A DNA stretch of 42,312 nt, from positions 67,066 to 109,377 of the forward strand of contig JAIRWH010000009.1 in assembly GCA_031253545.1 (NCBI GenBank), written 5' to 3'. Each line of letters starts with the position of its first letter. Position 1 is the first letter of the stretch. The notes under the pieces were generated by a model that was given only the letters and a program-made list of their open reading frames with translations, did not search any database and was not told the origin of the DNA. Below, in pieces: positions 26,701 through 34,923 of this stretch. The position numbers were made by a program, and so were the translations under genes. Source of the stretch: Oscillospiraceae bacterium (GTDB lineage Bacteria > Bacillota > Clostridia > Oscillospirales > UBA929).

Positions 26701-27117
26701 CTGCTTTCCGTGATGATGCTCGATATAGACCACTTCAAGCTCTACAACGACACATACGGCCACACCGAGGGCGACAAGTGCCTTGTGAAAATCGCCGAAA
26801 TCATCAATTCCTGCGCCGGCAGGGAGCAGGACTTTTGCGCCCGTTACGGGGGCGAGGAGTTTACCGTGGTGCTGCCGAATACCGACGAGCACGGCGCTTG
26901 CATGATTGCCGAACGCATACTCCGCGCCGTGAGAGACACCGCCTTGCCGCACTCGGCAAGCGACGTGGCCGACTGTGTCACGGTGTCCATCGGCGTGACC
27001 ACGGGAGTGGCCGGCTACGACCAATCCGGCGGCGATTACCTGCGCCGCGCCGACGAGTTGCTCTATAAATCCAAACAGGGCGGCCGCGACAGATACACGT
27101 TTTCGCTGCTGATATAA
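23704..27117 (+). CDS. Membrane sensor diguanylate cyclase (PAS/GAF repeats with GGDEF)
   Basis: 1137-aa protein predicted to make c-di-GMP in response to several signals. Order seen: an N-terminal membrane region of about 7 spans (residues ~10-220), a PAS (YQSVPAAIFSKDADGLY, ~245), a GAF-like part (~360-540), PAS (SPLCCQLFNRGGN, ~545), a second GAF-like part (~660-840), PAS (ATPLGCKLWDVNLS, ~850), and a C-terminal GGDEF domain. The active site reads RYGGEEF (G1049-F1053), and R1040-E-Q-D1043 is placed as the inhibitory RxxD site. Both look intact. The start ATG 23704 follows GGAAAGG closely; ATG 23713 is an alternative. A strong promoter and inverted repeat precede it. Confidence 0.9.
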   Translation: MNRMSYALHALSGLLTDTPWYFMMLAPFRGSERFKRRAVYALTLLFALVRVGVSYFVSAYAPGGMATDDSLHFIHPLLMLAVCLICHRASFFKVAFTLMVTITMASGIRLAAYLAVHPFSPKDRVELTSEPLWILIAVALFAAAAPFVYRFFGGLLRRTFNEFFGRQYISLTAAPAMFFALYNVYDLTEWGYDNLLVSVLFLLSGLLCIFTNTSLLSHILSEKELNASNTLLDRQNTEKTVLLAAMYQSVPAAIFSKDADGLYTSCNAAFEQMTGLHEDDLSDKLPAHISAFDEKAADSMLRADERVIREGITVMQEEEFTHPESGVRRVMEIVKTPLVQDGKVTGLLGVARDITQQRRYMAMLTALNRALQALVSYEDGPLDDIMAAVIRPIEDTIGLDRVSVFRNKEVDGVRRPGMVYSRSRTYTNPQTGEKLDVLPDTPAVRGWVSEIYAGRILNKRVGDMPPDEAEFLRSIDVRAVCMVPIFSAGGIWGAVTLENLTTDEYFEDGTAEIELFQAAANLFAKTVMRVETEEYSKLMLQASPLCCQLFNRGGNIIDCNDAALKLFGFPTKEALTGRWYKECLPPAQPNGADSRALIAQALAGTFDGGRLEFECAFQAPDLSPIPAEVTLVRIRHRDDYIAAAYVRDLREHRRMMNEIEQHTNLLHTVNRVSSIMLMSHSEYFEDDLLYSLGIMAKAADADRVYIWKNFERDGELYCSQVYEWSEGASSQKDYSLAIETNYDRDVPGWKDKLAADICITGVVSHMSEPEKAALEPQGIKSILVVPIFFKEHFWGFVGYDDCHNERLFTEKEEMVLRSASQLIANTLARHEDARRARKAEERMKLMLDATPLGCKLWDVNLSIVDCNEAAAALFGFDSKEEFIGRFDELSPEYQPGGQRSAEVIQDYVKRAFLEGRMTFEWMHQTPDGDPVPVEVTLVRVEHGDDFVVAAYLRDLREIKTLEVMAEEVNIDPLTGIYNRRYLDRELNTQIRHLSRRTEGLLSVMMLDIDHFKLYNDTYGHTEGDKCLVKIAEIINSCAGREQDFCARYGGEEFTVVLPNTDEHGACMIAERILRAVRDTALPHSASDVADCVTVSIGVTTGVAGYDQSGGDYLRRADELLYKSKQGGRDRYTFSLLI

Positions 27118-27173
27118 GCGGTGGGCGGCGACGCGGACGGACGGGAATTGAAACGGGGGTTTGCGGGCTCGGT

Positions 27174-28112
27174 ATGTCGTTTACTTATATCGGTTCGTTT
27201 CAGGTACATGGCGGCGACGCGGACACGCTTTGGAAGATAGGCAGCGGCGACGCGGCGTTGCTGTATCTGTTTTTGCGTAAAAACGACAGGATGCCGAGCG
27301 AGGGTGAGGCCGAGGAGGCGGGTATGCCGCCGGAGGCGCTGGCCCGCGCCAAGAAGGCGCTCTTAGACGCGAAACTCATCGTGCGCGCGCCGAGCGCCGC
27401 GAAGGAAACCGCACCTTTGTATGAGACCAAGGAGATTACGGAAGGCATCACGCGCGACGAGGGCTTCGCCCATGTGGTGCACGAAGCGGAGCGCCTCGCG
27501 GGGCGGCCGCTTTCGCCGTCCGACTTGCAGACGCTCTATTCCATACACGCCTGGCGGGGGTTGCCCCCGGAGGTGCTCACGCTGATGCTGCATTTTCTGC
27601 ATAAAGACTTCGAGCGGCGTTTCGGCAGGAAACCCACCATGAAAAACATCGGCGTCGAAGCGGAATATTGGGAAAAGGCGGGGGTCTTCACCGCCGAGGC
27701 GGCGCAGGCGCACATAAAAAAACTGGAAAAACTGCGCAGCGAGCTGACGCGCACGCTCATTGCCTGCGGCATACGCGGGCGCGAGCCCTCGGCCACGGAG
27801 AAAAACTACGCGCAAGGTTGGATTCAGATGGGCTTCGCCCCGGATGCCGTGGCGCTTGCCTACGACAAGACCGTGACGCAAAAGGGGCAATGGTCCTGGC
27901 CGTATTGCCATAAAATCCTCGACACCTGGCACAAAATGGGTCTGCACACCGTGGAGGAAATCAACCGCAGCGCCCCCGGCCCGCAACGCCGGCAACAATA
28001 CGCGGAACGCGGGGGCAAGAGGCCGCTCTCACCGCCCGGCGAGACGGAGCGCGCCGCCATGGAAAAGGCTCGGAAGTATTTGGAGGATAACGCCGATGGC
28101 GATGGAGCCTAA
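27174..28112 (+). CDS. DnaD-domain replication protein
   Basis: 312-aa DnaD-like protein: a short N-terminal winged-helix-like part (residues 1-80) and DnaD/DnaB2 helical domains, with SIHAWRGLPPEVLTLML, YWEKAGV, and a second copy ending WPYCHKILDTWHKMGLHTVEEI, which matches the family's YxxxI..W block. In Bacillota these proteins help open DNA and load the replicative helicase. ATG 27174 lacks a strong SD. It overlaps the downstream helicase loader gene by 17 bp, an arrangement that supports a primosome role. Confidence 0.87.
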   Translation: MSFTYIGSFQVHGGDADTLWKIGSGDAALLYLFLRKNDRMPSEGEAEEAGMPPEALARAKKALLDAKLIVRAPSAAKETAPLYETKEITEGITRDEGFAHVVHEAERLAGRPLSPSDLQTLYSIHAWRGLPPEVLTLMLHFLHKDFERRFGRKPTMKNIGVEAEYWEKAGVFTAEAAQAHIKKLEKLRSELTRTLIACGIRGREPSATEKNYAQGWIQMGFAPDAVALAYDKTVTQKGQWSWPYCHKILDTWHKMGLHTVEEINRSAPGPQRRQQYAERGGKRPLSPPGETERAAMEKARKYLEDNADGDGA

Positions 28113-28953
28113 CCTGCGCGAAGCCGCTCTGCTGCGTGTGCGTTCCCGCGAAGACGCGCGGCGGCGAGCCGCCGAGGAGCGCCGCGCCGCCCTGCGCGAA
28201 CGCCACCCGGACTTAAAGGAAGCGGAAGACGCGCTGCTGCGGCTGCAATTCGATTCCCTGCTCGGCACGGCAAGCGCCGGGGAAATCGAAGCCATGAGCG
28301 CGCGCCGCGCCGAGCTTGCCGAGCGTTACGGCGCGGACAAGGTGAGCGCGGTGCCGGAAGACGCGCCGGACCTCGCGGGCGAATACGCGCTTTTACAGGT
28401 CCGGGCGCTGCGCGGATATGTTGACACAGACACCATGTGCTTTGCCCGGTTCGACGAGAGTTTGTGCGAGCCGGAGGTGAAGGGCTGCAAAAGGTTTTGC
28501 GAGAAATACGCCGCCGAGTTTTGCCCGGGGGCCGGCAATCTGCTGTTTTCGGGCGGCACGGGCACGGGCAAGACCTTTATGTCTGTGTGCGTGCTGGGCG
28601 AGGCGGCGAAGCGGGGTTTTTGGACGGAATACGCCACGGCGGCGGACTTTTTCCACGCGGCGGACGCGCATCAATTTGGGCGCGACGCGCCCGACGGGCG
28701 CGACTTCGAGCGTTTCGCGCGCTGCGACCTCTTGGCGCTCGACGACCTCGGCACGGAGTTTATCACCGCCCCCGCGCAAACGGCGCTGTATGAGCTTGTC
28801 AACACGCGCCTGCTCGCCGGGGTTTCCACCATAGTCACCACCAACCTCACCCACGACCAAATGCGGGAGCGTTACCTGCCGCAAGTGGCCTCGCGCTTGT
28901 TCGGGGAATATGAGCTGTTTTACTTTCCGGGGCGTGATTTAAGGCTGCGGTAA
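28096..28953 (+). CDS. DnaC/DnaI-type helicase loader ATPase
   Basis: 285-aa AAA+ ATPase. Seen: an Arg-rich N-terminal helical part (residues 1-75), Walker A GGTGTGKT (153-160), Walker B LLALDDLGTE, sensor TTNLTHDQM, and the C-terminal ASRLFGEYELFYFPG with the sensor arginine. It loads DnaB-type helicase at origins or forks. The CxxC..CxC zinc cluster that normally precedes the ATPase in DnaI-like proteins is not present: that stretch reads ALRGYVDTDTMC. Start ATG 28096 overlaps dnaD; ATG 28102 is an alternative. Its stop overlaps the mfd start (TAATG). Confidence 0.88.
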   Translation: MAMEPNLREAALLRVRSREDARRRAAEERRAALRERHPDLKEAEDALLRLQFDSLLGTASAGEIEAMSARRAELAERYGADKVSAVPEDAPDLAGEYALLQVRALRGYVDTDTMCFARFDESLCEPEVKGCKRFCEKYAAEFCPGAGNLLFSGGTGTGKTFMSVCVLGEAAKRGFWTEYATAADFFHAADAHQFGRDAPDGRDFERFARCDLLALDDLGTEFITAPAQTALYELVNTRLLAGVSTIVTTNLTHDQMRERYLPQVASRLFGEYELFYFPGRDLRLR

Positions 28954-31900
28954 TGCGCCCGTTAGTCCGCCTTTTTACATCGTTGCCCGCTTTCGAGACC
29001 CTCTGCGCCGCCTTGGAGCGCTCGCGCGCGCCCGCGGCCTTAGACGGCTTGCAGACCCCCCACAAGGCGCACCTTGCCGCCGCTCTGCGCGCGCGCACGG
29101 GCCGCCCCGTGTTGCTTATTTGCCACAACGAGCAGGAGCAGGAGACACTCGCGGGCGACACCGCCACCTTCGCGGGCGAGGCCTGCGTTACGCTCGCGGA
29201 TAGGGAGCTTGTGCTGCAACCCATGCAAGCCGCCTCACGCGAGTGGGAACACGGGCGTATCGCCGTGCTGCGCTCCCTTTTGCGCGGTGAGGCTCCGCTC
29301 CTGTGCGCCGTGCCCGACGCGCTTTCGCGCCGCACCATGCCGCCCGCCGTGCTTTCCGCGGCCTGCGCGGTTATAGCCCCCGGCGAGGGGCTCCCCTTGG
29401 CGGGACTTTTGGCTCTGCTCGCGCGCGGGGGCTACAAGCGGGCGGAATACGCGGAGGCGGTGGGGCAGTATTCCGCGCGGGGGGGCATTGTGGACTTCTA
29501 CTCGCCCGGCGCTCCCGCGCCCGTGAGGGTGGAGTATTACGGCGACGATACAGACACTGTGAGTTATATAGACATAACCTCGCAGCGCAGGGGCGAACCG
29601 CTGAGCGCGGCCGCGCTGCTGCCCTGCGCGGAAACGCTGCCGTATTACGCGCCCGGCGGGCCCGATACGCTCAACGCGGAGGAAGCGCTCGCGCCGGACA
29701 GATATATTGAAAAGATTTACCCGCAGATGTGCTCGGCGCTCGACTACCTACCCGCGGACACCATAATCGTGCCGTGCGAATACGCGCGCGTGGACGAGCG
29801 TATGCGCCATTTCGACCTTCGCGCCCTGCGCGAAATGGAGTTGCTCGCGCAACGCGGCGTTACGCCGCCGGATATATCGGCGTTTGGCCTCGGCCGCGAG
29901 GGGTTCTTTGCCACCTTGGCGCGCTTTGACATAGTATACGCCGACACATTTGCCCGCGCGGCATACGCGCCGGAGGCCAAAACACGCCTGCACCTTGCGG
30001 CCAAACTTCTGCCGCCCTTCGGGCCGCGGGCGGCAAGCGCCGTTGAAGACGCGCGGCATTACCTCGGTCAAGGCGCGCGCGTGGCGCTTATTGTGCCGCA
30101 AGAGCGCAGGGCGGAGGGGCTGGAGCTTATGCTGCGCGAGGCGGCCCTGCCCGTGTGCCGTGTGGATTCCGCCTCCGAAGAGCTGCCGGGCGGTTTTGCG
30201 GCAATTATGCAAGGCGGCCTTTCGGCGGGGGCGGAGTACCCGGGCATCCGCCTCGCCGTGCTCGCGGAGGGGAGCGCGGGAGCCGCGCGTTCCCGCGTCG
30301 CGCGAGCCGCCCCGTCGGCGCGGCAAAGGTTGGCGCAATACGGCGACCTTGCCCCGGGCGATATTGTGGTGCACGAGCACCACGGCATAGCACGCTTTGA
30401 GGGCGTGGTGACCATGGAGCCGGACGGCTTGCCGAAAGACTTTGTGAAGCTCCGTTACTCCGGCTCGGATTGCCTGTATGTGCCCGTCACGCAGCTGCAT
30501 TGCGTGAGCAAATATATCGGGCAGAAAGAGGGCGACGCGGAGGGGGCGAGGGGGCCGAAACTGAGCAAACTCGGCGGCGCGGACTGGCAACGCAGCAAAA
30601 GCAGGGCAAAGGCGGCCACGCGCGAACTGGCGCGGGGGTTAATCGAGCTTTACGCGGCGAGGAAACGGCTGAAGGCTTTCGCCTTTTGCCCCGACAGCGA
30701 TTGGCAGCTTTCGTTTGAGGAACGCTTCGAGTATGCCGAGACGGAAGACCAGCTGCGCTGCTGCGAGGAGATAAAGCGCGATATGCAGAGCGACTGCTCC
30801 ATGGACCGCCTGCTTTGCGGCGATGTGGGCTTCGGCAAAACGGAGGTGGCGCTGCGCGCCGTGATGAAGAGCGCGCTCAGCGGCAAACAGGCGGCGCTGC
30901 TCGTGCCCACCACCGTGCTCGCCCAACAGCACTATATCACGGCGCTGCGGCGCTTCGCGGGCTACCCCGTGAATATAGACACACTCTCGCGCTTTTCCTC
31001 CCCCGCGCAAATCAAAGCGTCGCTTAAAAACCTGCGGGAAGGCAAGACCGACTTGATTATCGGCACACACAGGCTGCTGCAAAAAGACGTGGTCTTTCGC
31101 TCGCTCGGTTTGCTGATTGTGGACGAGGAACAGCGCTTCGGCGTGGCGCATAAGGAGCGGCTGAAAGAGTTGTCGCGGCAGGTGGACGTGCTCACGCTCA
31201 CCGCCACGCCCATACCGCGCACGCTCAATATGGCGCTCTCCGGCCTGCGCGACATGAGCGTGCTTGAGGAGGCGCCCTCCGACCGCCACCCCGTGCAAAC
31301 ATATGTGCTCGAATACGACGAGGGCGTGGTCTGCGATGCCATAGAGCGCGAGGCGGGCAGGGGCGGGCAGACGTATTACCTGCACAACAGGGTGGACACC
31401 ATAGACGCGGTCACCTCCCGCCTTGCCGAGCGCCTGCCGGGCATCGCCGTGGCGGCGGCGCACGGGCAAATGCGCGAGGACGAGCTGAGAGACGTGATGC
31501 AGGCTCTGTCCGACGGGCTTGTGCAGGTATTGGTCTGCACCACGATTATTGAAACGGGCATTGATATACCCAACGTAAACACGCTGATTGTGGAGGACGC
31601 GGACAGGCTGGGGCTCGCGCAACTCCACCAAATACGCGGGCGCGTGGGGCGTTCCTCCCGCCGCGCTTACGCCTACCTCACCTACCGCAGGGGCAAGCTG
31701 ATTACGGAAACGGCCGAGCGCCGGCTTGCCGCCATACGCGAATACGCCGAGTTCGGCTCCGGCTTCAAGCTCGCCATGCGCGACTTGGAAATCAGGGGCG
31801 CGGGCAATGTGCTCGGCGCAGAGCAGAGCGGGCACCTCATGAGCGTGGGCTACGACATGTACCTGCGGCTGCTGGAAGAGGCTGTGCTCGAAGAGCGCGG

Positions 31901-32393
31901 CGAGCGCGCGCCCGGGGTGGAATGTACCGCGGACCTGCCCGTGGAGGCCGTGCTGGGCAAGTCATACATCTCCCATGCCGGCACGAGGATGGATTATTAC
32001 CGCCTCATTGCCGCCGTGACAACCGAGGAGCAGGCCTCCGACCTGCGCGACGAGCTGAGCGACCGCTTCGGCGATGTGCCCGAAAGCGCGGATAACCTCA
32101 TAAAAATCGCCTTGCTCAGGGCAAGCGCCGCCCGCGCGGGTATTTGCGACATATCCTGCAAGGAAGGCGCGCTGCTGCTGAGGTTGGCTTCCCCCGACAT
32201 CCGCCGGGTGTCGGAAATGTGCGCGAGGAAAGAATACAAAGGCAGGGCGCATTTGGAAAGCGGCGGCGCGGGCACCCTGTCCGTGCGCCTGCCCCCCGGG
32301 CAAAAGCTGATGGCGGCGGCAAAGGCAATCATCGCGGACTTTGCCGCCTGCAAGGAAACTGCGGCGGAGGCGGACGACACCGCGAACGCCTGA
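28953..32393 (+). CDS. mfd: Transcription-repair coupling factor Mfd
   Basis: 1146-aa SF2 translocase that removes stalled RNA polymerase and recruits UvrA. Domains: UvrB-like N-terminal part with GGIVDFYSPG, the RNA polymerase interaction domain (GDIVVHEHHGIARFEG), helicase motifs GDVGFGKTE (623-631), DEEQRFG (724-730), TATPIPRTL, and QIRGRVGRS, then the TRG region (GAGNVLGAEQSGH) and the C-terminal D7 domain. Length and motifs are normal. ATG 28953 shares one base with the loader stop. Its 3' end is intact; past the stop a hisS-like stub begins on the other strand. Confidence 0.95.
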   Translation: MRPLVRLFTSLPAFETLCAALERSRAPAALDGLQTPHKAHLAAALRARTGRPVLLICHNEQEQETLAGDTATFAGEACVTLADRELVLQPMQAASREWEHGRIAVLRSLLRGEAPLLCAVPDALSRRTMPPAVLSAACAVIAPGEGLPLAGLLALLARGGYKRAEYAEAVGQYSARGGIVDFYSPGAPAPVRVEYYGDDTDTVSYIDITSQRRGEPLSAAALLPCAETLPYYAPGGPDTLNAEEALAPDRYIEKIYPQMCSALDYLPADTIIVPCEYARVDERMRHFDLRALREMELLAQRGVTPPDISAFGLGREGFFATLARFDIVYADTFARAAYAPEAKTRLHLAAKLLPPFGPRAASAVEDARHYLGQGARVALIVPQERRAEGLELMLREAALPVCRVDSASEELPGGFAAIMQGGLSAGAEYPGIRLAVLAEGSAGAARSRVARAAPSARQRLAQYGDLAPGDIVVHEHHGIARFEGVVTMEPDGLPKDFVKLRYSGSDCLYVPVTQLHCVSKYIGQKEGDAEGARGPKLSKLGGADWQRSKSRAKAATRELARGLIELYAARKRLKAFAFCPDSDWQLSFEERFEYAETEDQLRCCEEIKRDMQSDCSMDRLLCGDVGFGKTEVALRAVMKSALSGKQAALLVPTTVLAQQHYITALRRFAGYPVNIDTLSRFSSPAQIKASLKNLREGKTDLIIGTHRLLQKDVVFRSLGLLIVDEEQRFGVAHKERLKELSRQVDVLTLTATPIPRTLNMALSGLRDMSVLEEAPSDRHPVQTYVLEYDEGVVCDAIEREAGRGGQTYYLHNRVDTIDAVTSRLAERLPGIAVAAAHGQMREDELRDVMQALSDGLVQVLVCTTIIETGIDIPNVNTLIVEDADRLGLAQLHQIRGRVGRSSRRAYAYLTYRRGKLITETAERRLAAIREYAEFGSGFKLAMRDLEIRGAGNVLGAEQSGHLMSVGYDMYLRLLEEAVLEERGERAPGVECTADLPVEAVLGKSYISHAGTRMDYYRLIAAVTTEEQASDLRDELSDRFGDVPESADNLIKIALLRASAARAGICDISCKEGALLLRLASPDIRRVSEMCARKEYKGRAHLESGGAGTLSVRLPPGQKLMAAAKAIIADFAACKETAAEADDTANA

Positions 32394-32411
32394 CAAAGCG
32401 GCGCGGCGGCG

Positions 32412-32462
32412 CGATTCGCCGGGCAGAATATCCTTAGTGCCCCTGGGGGCGGTAATGCTCAC
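32412..32462 (-). pseudogene. 5' stub of histidyl-tRNA synthetase (hisS)
   Basis: Seventeen codons from GTG 32462 read VSITAPRGTKDILPGES, which matches the conserved N-terminus of bacterial HisRS (ITAPRGTKDILP). The GTG overlaps the arabinofuranosidase stop as GTGA. Downstream the frame runs into the mfd antisense strand and no longer resembles HisRS, so the gene was cut off here, probably by an inversion or deletion joined at about 32394-32412. Match recognised by eye only. Confidence 0.6.
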
Positions 32463-33976
32463 GCGCTCACCCCCGTACTGCGGAATGTCAACGCCGCCAC
32501 AGAGCATGGCGGCAGGGTAAACGAGCCGCGCGTCAGGGCGGGGGCGGCGCATTCCGCGGCAAAGGCGGTAAAGGGCGCGCTCGCCGCGTTGCGCGGCGCG
32601 TCAAACGTGTTGTGCGCGCTCATGCCGCCGACGAGGATATGCCCCGCGTCAAAGGCATACGCGCCGCCCGCCATGAGCAGCTCCACACGCTCCTCGCTCT
32701 CGCATGAAAGGTTTGCCGCCGTGAGCGTGACCGAGCCGTCGGCGGCCATGGACGCGCTGTGCGACACGCGCGGCACCTCCCACCCTTCCGGCCCCGCCAT
32801 GCCCGTGTGCGCCGCGCTTTGCAGCAGCCGCGCGCCTTGGTGGGGGCGATATAGCCTAAACACGTGGTAGGTGGGCGTGAGCAGCATCTTCTCCCCTTCG
32901 GTGAGGATTACCGCTTGCAGCACATTGCAGAGCTGCGCGAGGTTTGCCATATGCACCACGCGGCAGTATTTGTTGAAGATATTGAGCGACAAGGCCGCCG
33001 CAAGCGCGTCGCGCATGGTGTTTTGCTGGTAAAGGAAGCCGGGGTTGGTGCCCTCTTCGGGGTTATGCCATGTGCCCCACTCGTCGAAGATGATTTTCAC
33101 GCGCCCCTGCTCGTCGTGCCGCTCCATCACGGCGGCGTGGCGGCGTATGACATCGTCGAGCCACAGGGCTTTTTTCAATGTCTTGTAATATTCCTCGGCG
33201 GTAAAGCCCACGGCCGAGCCTTTGTCTTGCCAAGAGTTTGTCACGGTGTAATAGTGCAGCGAATACCCGTCCGCCATGCCCGCCGCGTTTGCCATGAACG
33301 TGTCGGTCCATTCGAGGTTCAGCTCCCCGGGGCCGTAACTCGCTCCCGCGCCGCAGGCGACGCGGAATACGCGGTTGTCGCCGTAATCGCGCACATATGT
33401 GGCGTAACGCTTATACATCTGCGAATAGAAGGCGGCGCACATATTCCCGCCGCAGCCCCAGTTTTCGTTGCCTATGCCGAAATATTTCAGTTTCCACGGT
33501 TCTTTCCGGCCGTTGGCCTCGCGCCAAAGCGGCATGGGGGCGGACGCGCCGGAGGTTATATATTCCACCCACTCCTGCATCTCCGCCACTTCCCCGGAGC
33601 CGAGGTTGCCGTTGATATACGGCTCGCAGCCAAGCTGCGCGCACAGCTCCATGAACTCGTGCGTGCCAAACGAGTTGTCTTCCGTCACCCCGCCCCAATG
33701 GGTATTTACCATGCGCTTTCGCTCTTTGCCCACGCCGTCTTTCCAATGGTATTCGTCGGCAAAGCAACCGCCCGGCCAGCGCAGGCAGGGCAAGCCCATC
33801 TCGCGCAGCGCGGCAACCGCGTCGGAGCGCATACCGCGCGTATTGGGTATGGGGCTGTCTTGCCCCACATACAGCCCGCCGTATATACAGCGGCCGAGGT
33901 GTTCGGCAAAATGCCCGTATATATGGCGGCTGATGGTGCCCTGCGCCGAGTCCGTGTCTATGAATATACGCGCCAC
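32459..33976 (-). CDS. GH51 alpha-L-arabinofuranosidase
   Basis: 505-aa intracellular-type (no signal peptide) glycoside hydrolase that removes arabinofuranosyl groups from plant polysaccharides and oligosaccharides. Seen: the N-terminal IYGHFAEHLGRCIYGG block and RWPGGCFADEYHW, catalytic acid/base E171 in GIGNENWGCGG, nucleophile E299 in FDEWGTWH, and a C-terminal beta-sandwich. The start is GTG 33976 with GGAGGGG six bases upstream; the longer frame from 34048 has no SD. The stop overlaps the hisS stub. Its promoter is at 34048-34020. Confidence 0.94.
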   Translation of the reverse strand: MARIFIDTDSAQGTISRHIYGHFAEHLGRCIYGGLYVGQDSPIPNTRGMRSDAVAALREMGLPCLRWPGGCFADEYHWKDGVGKERKRMVNTHWGGVTEDNSFGTHEFMELCAQLGCEPYINGNLGSGEVAEMQEWVEYITSGASAPMPLWREANGRKEPWKLKYFGIGNENWGCGGNMCAAFYSQMYKRYATYVRDYGDNRVFRVACGAGASYGPGELNLEWTDTFMANAAGMADGYSLHYYTVTNSWQDKGSAVGFTAEEYYKTLKKALWLDDVIRRHAAVMERHDEQGRVKIIFDEWGTWHNPEEGTNPGFLYQQNTMRDALAAALSLNIFNKYCRVVHMANLAQLCNVLQAVILTEGEKMLLTPTYHVFRLYRPHQGARLLQSAAHTGMAGPEGWEVPRVSHSASMAADGSVTLTAANLSCESEERVELLMAGGAYAFDAGHILVGGMSAHNTFDAPRNAASAPFTAFAAECAAPALTRGSFTLPPCSVAALTFRSTGVSA

Positions 33977-34019
33977 GCCAATCCCCTCCGTTTCGCCCGA
34001 TTGCCCAACGCTTCCTGAC

Positions 34020-34048
34020 AGTATACCGCAGCGGCGGCGCGCAGTCAA
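34020..34048 (-). promoter_or_regulatory. Promoter of the arabinofuranosidase gene
   Basis: TTGACT (34048-34043), 17-bp spacer, TATACT (34025-34020), 40 bp before the GTG start. Confidence 0.65.
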
Positions 34049-34184
34049 GCCGCCGCTTTCGGGCGGGCGCGGGCGCTCGGCGCGTCAGTTGTCAGGAAAC
34101 GAGAGAAAATCTATTACGCGAAGCATAACAGCGCGCCACGTGAGCGGGAATATAGTTGTTAGTTGTTAGTGCCCATAGGGTATA

Positions 34185-34239
34185 ATAACGCCAAATCCGG
34201 AAACCTTGCGTAATCAAGGGGTAGCGGATATGGCGTTAT
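34185..34239. repeat. Large imperfect palindrome upstream of parA
   Basis: 15-nt arms (34185-34199 and 34225-34239; ATAACGCCAAATCCG against CGGATATGGCGTTAT, one mismatch) enclose a second stem CCTTG/CAAGG (34204-34208 with 34215-34219). A related half-site TTGGCGT...TAACGC occurs at 34296-34313. The 33977-34351 gap has no gene. It holds this, a TAGTTGTTAGTTGTTAG stretch (34152-34170) and TATAAT at 34181. It could bind a partition protein or be a recombination site. Confidence 0.5.
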
Positions 34240-34351
34240 CTTTCTCCGCTCTTTTCCAACTCAAAACGAGGGACCGGTTTTTCGGATTGGCAGACTTGGC
34301 GTGATATTAACGCTAAAACCGCCCCTCTGAAAAAACGAAGGAGGGAACACT

Positions 34352-34831
34352 ATGGGCAAAATATTCGCAATCTCCAACATGAAAGGCGGCGTGGGTAAGA
34401 CCATGACCGCCGTGAGCCTCGGCGCGGGGCTTGCAAGGCAGGGTAAGAGCGTACTATGTATTGACGCGGACGCTCAGCGCTCGCTCACGCTCAGCCTCGG
34501 CGTAACCCTGCCGGAGAAGCTCCCCGTTACCCTTGCCACTCTGCTGACGCGCGTTGTCAATGAACAAGACATCTCCCCCGGAGAAGGTATCATCCGCCAC
34601 GGCGACGGGCTTGACCTGCTCCCCGCAAACAACACCCTCGCGGGATTGGAAGTCGCCCTCGCCGGGCTAATCGGCAGGGAAGGTGTGCTCAGGCGGTACG
34701 TTGACGGAGTAAGGCCGTTGTATGATTATGTAGTCGTGGACTGCGCCCCGTCGCTTAACCTGCTCACAATCAACGCCCTTGCCGCCTGCGACGGCGCCGG
34801 TAAGCGATTATCGGGACACGGGCGCGGCTGA
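34352..34831 (+). pseudogene. ParA/Soj-type ATPase, truncated at the C-terminus
   Basis: 159-aa remainder of a ParA-type partition ATPase (full length about 260-280 aa). Seen: deviant Walker A KGGVGKT (residues 11-17), CIDADAQRSLTLSLG, and Walker B VVVDCAPS. The similarity stops after TINALAACD, and the frame ends 12 residues later. From about 34780 a different frame stays open to TAA 34934 (including TSFYIEGRFTM), suggesting a fusion to another gene's 3' end. A strong SD (AAGGAGGG) precedes ATG 34352. No parB gene is seen. Typical of mobile elements or plasmid-derived regions. Confidence 0.75.
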
Positions 34832-34923
34832 AGTTACGAACCGGGGAACCTCTTTTTACATCGAGGGTAGATTTACCATGCGACCGAACGAATACAAGGT
34901 TATTCTTTCCCCGTTGATAAGAC

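Noticed and set aside
30639-31835. Minus-strand frame of 398 codons inside mfd
   Set aside because: Antisense shadow of mfd helicase motifs.
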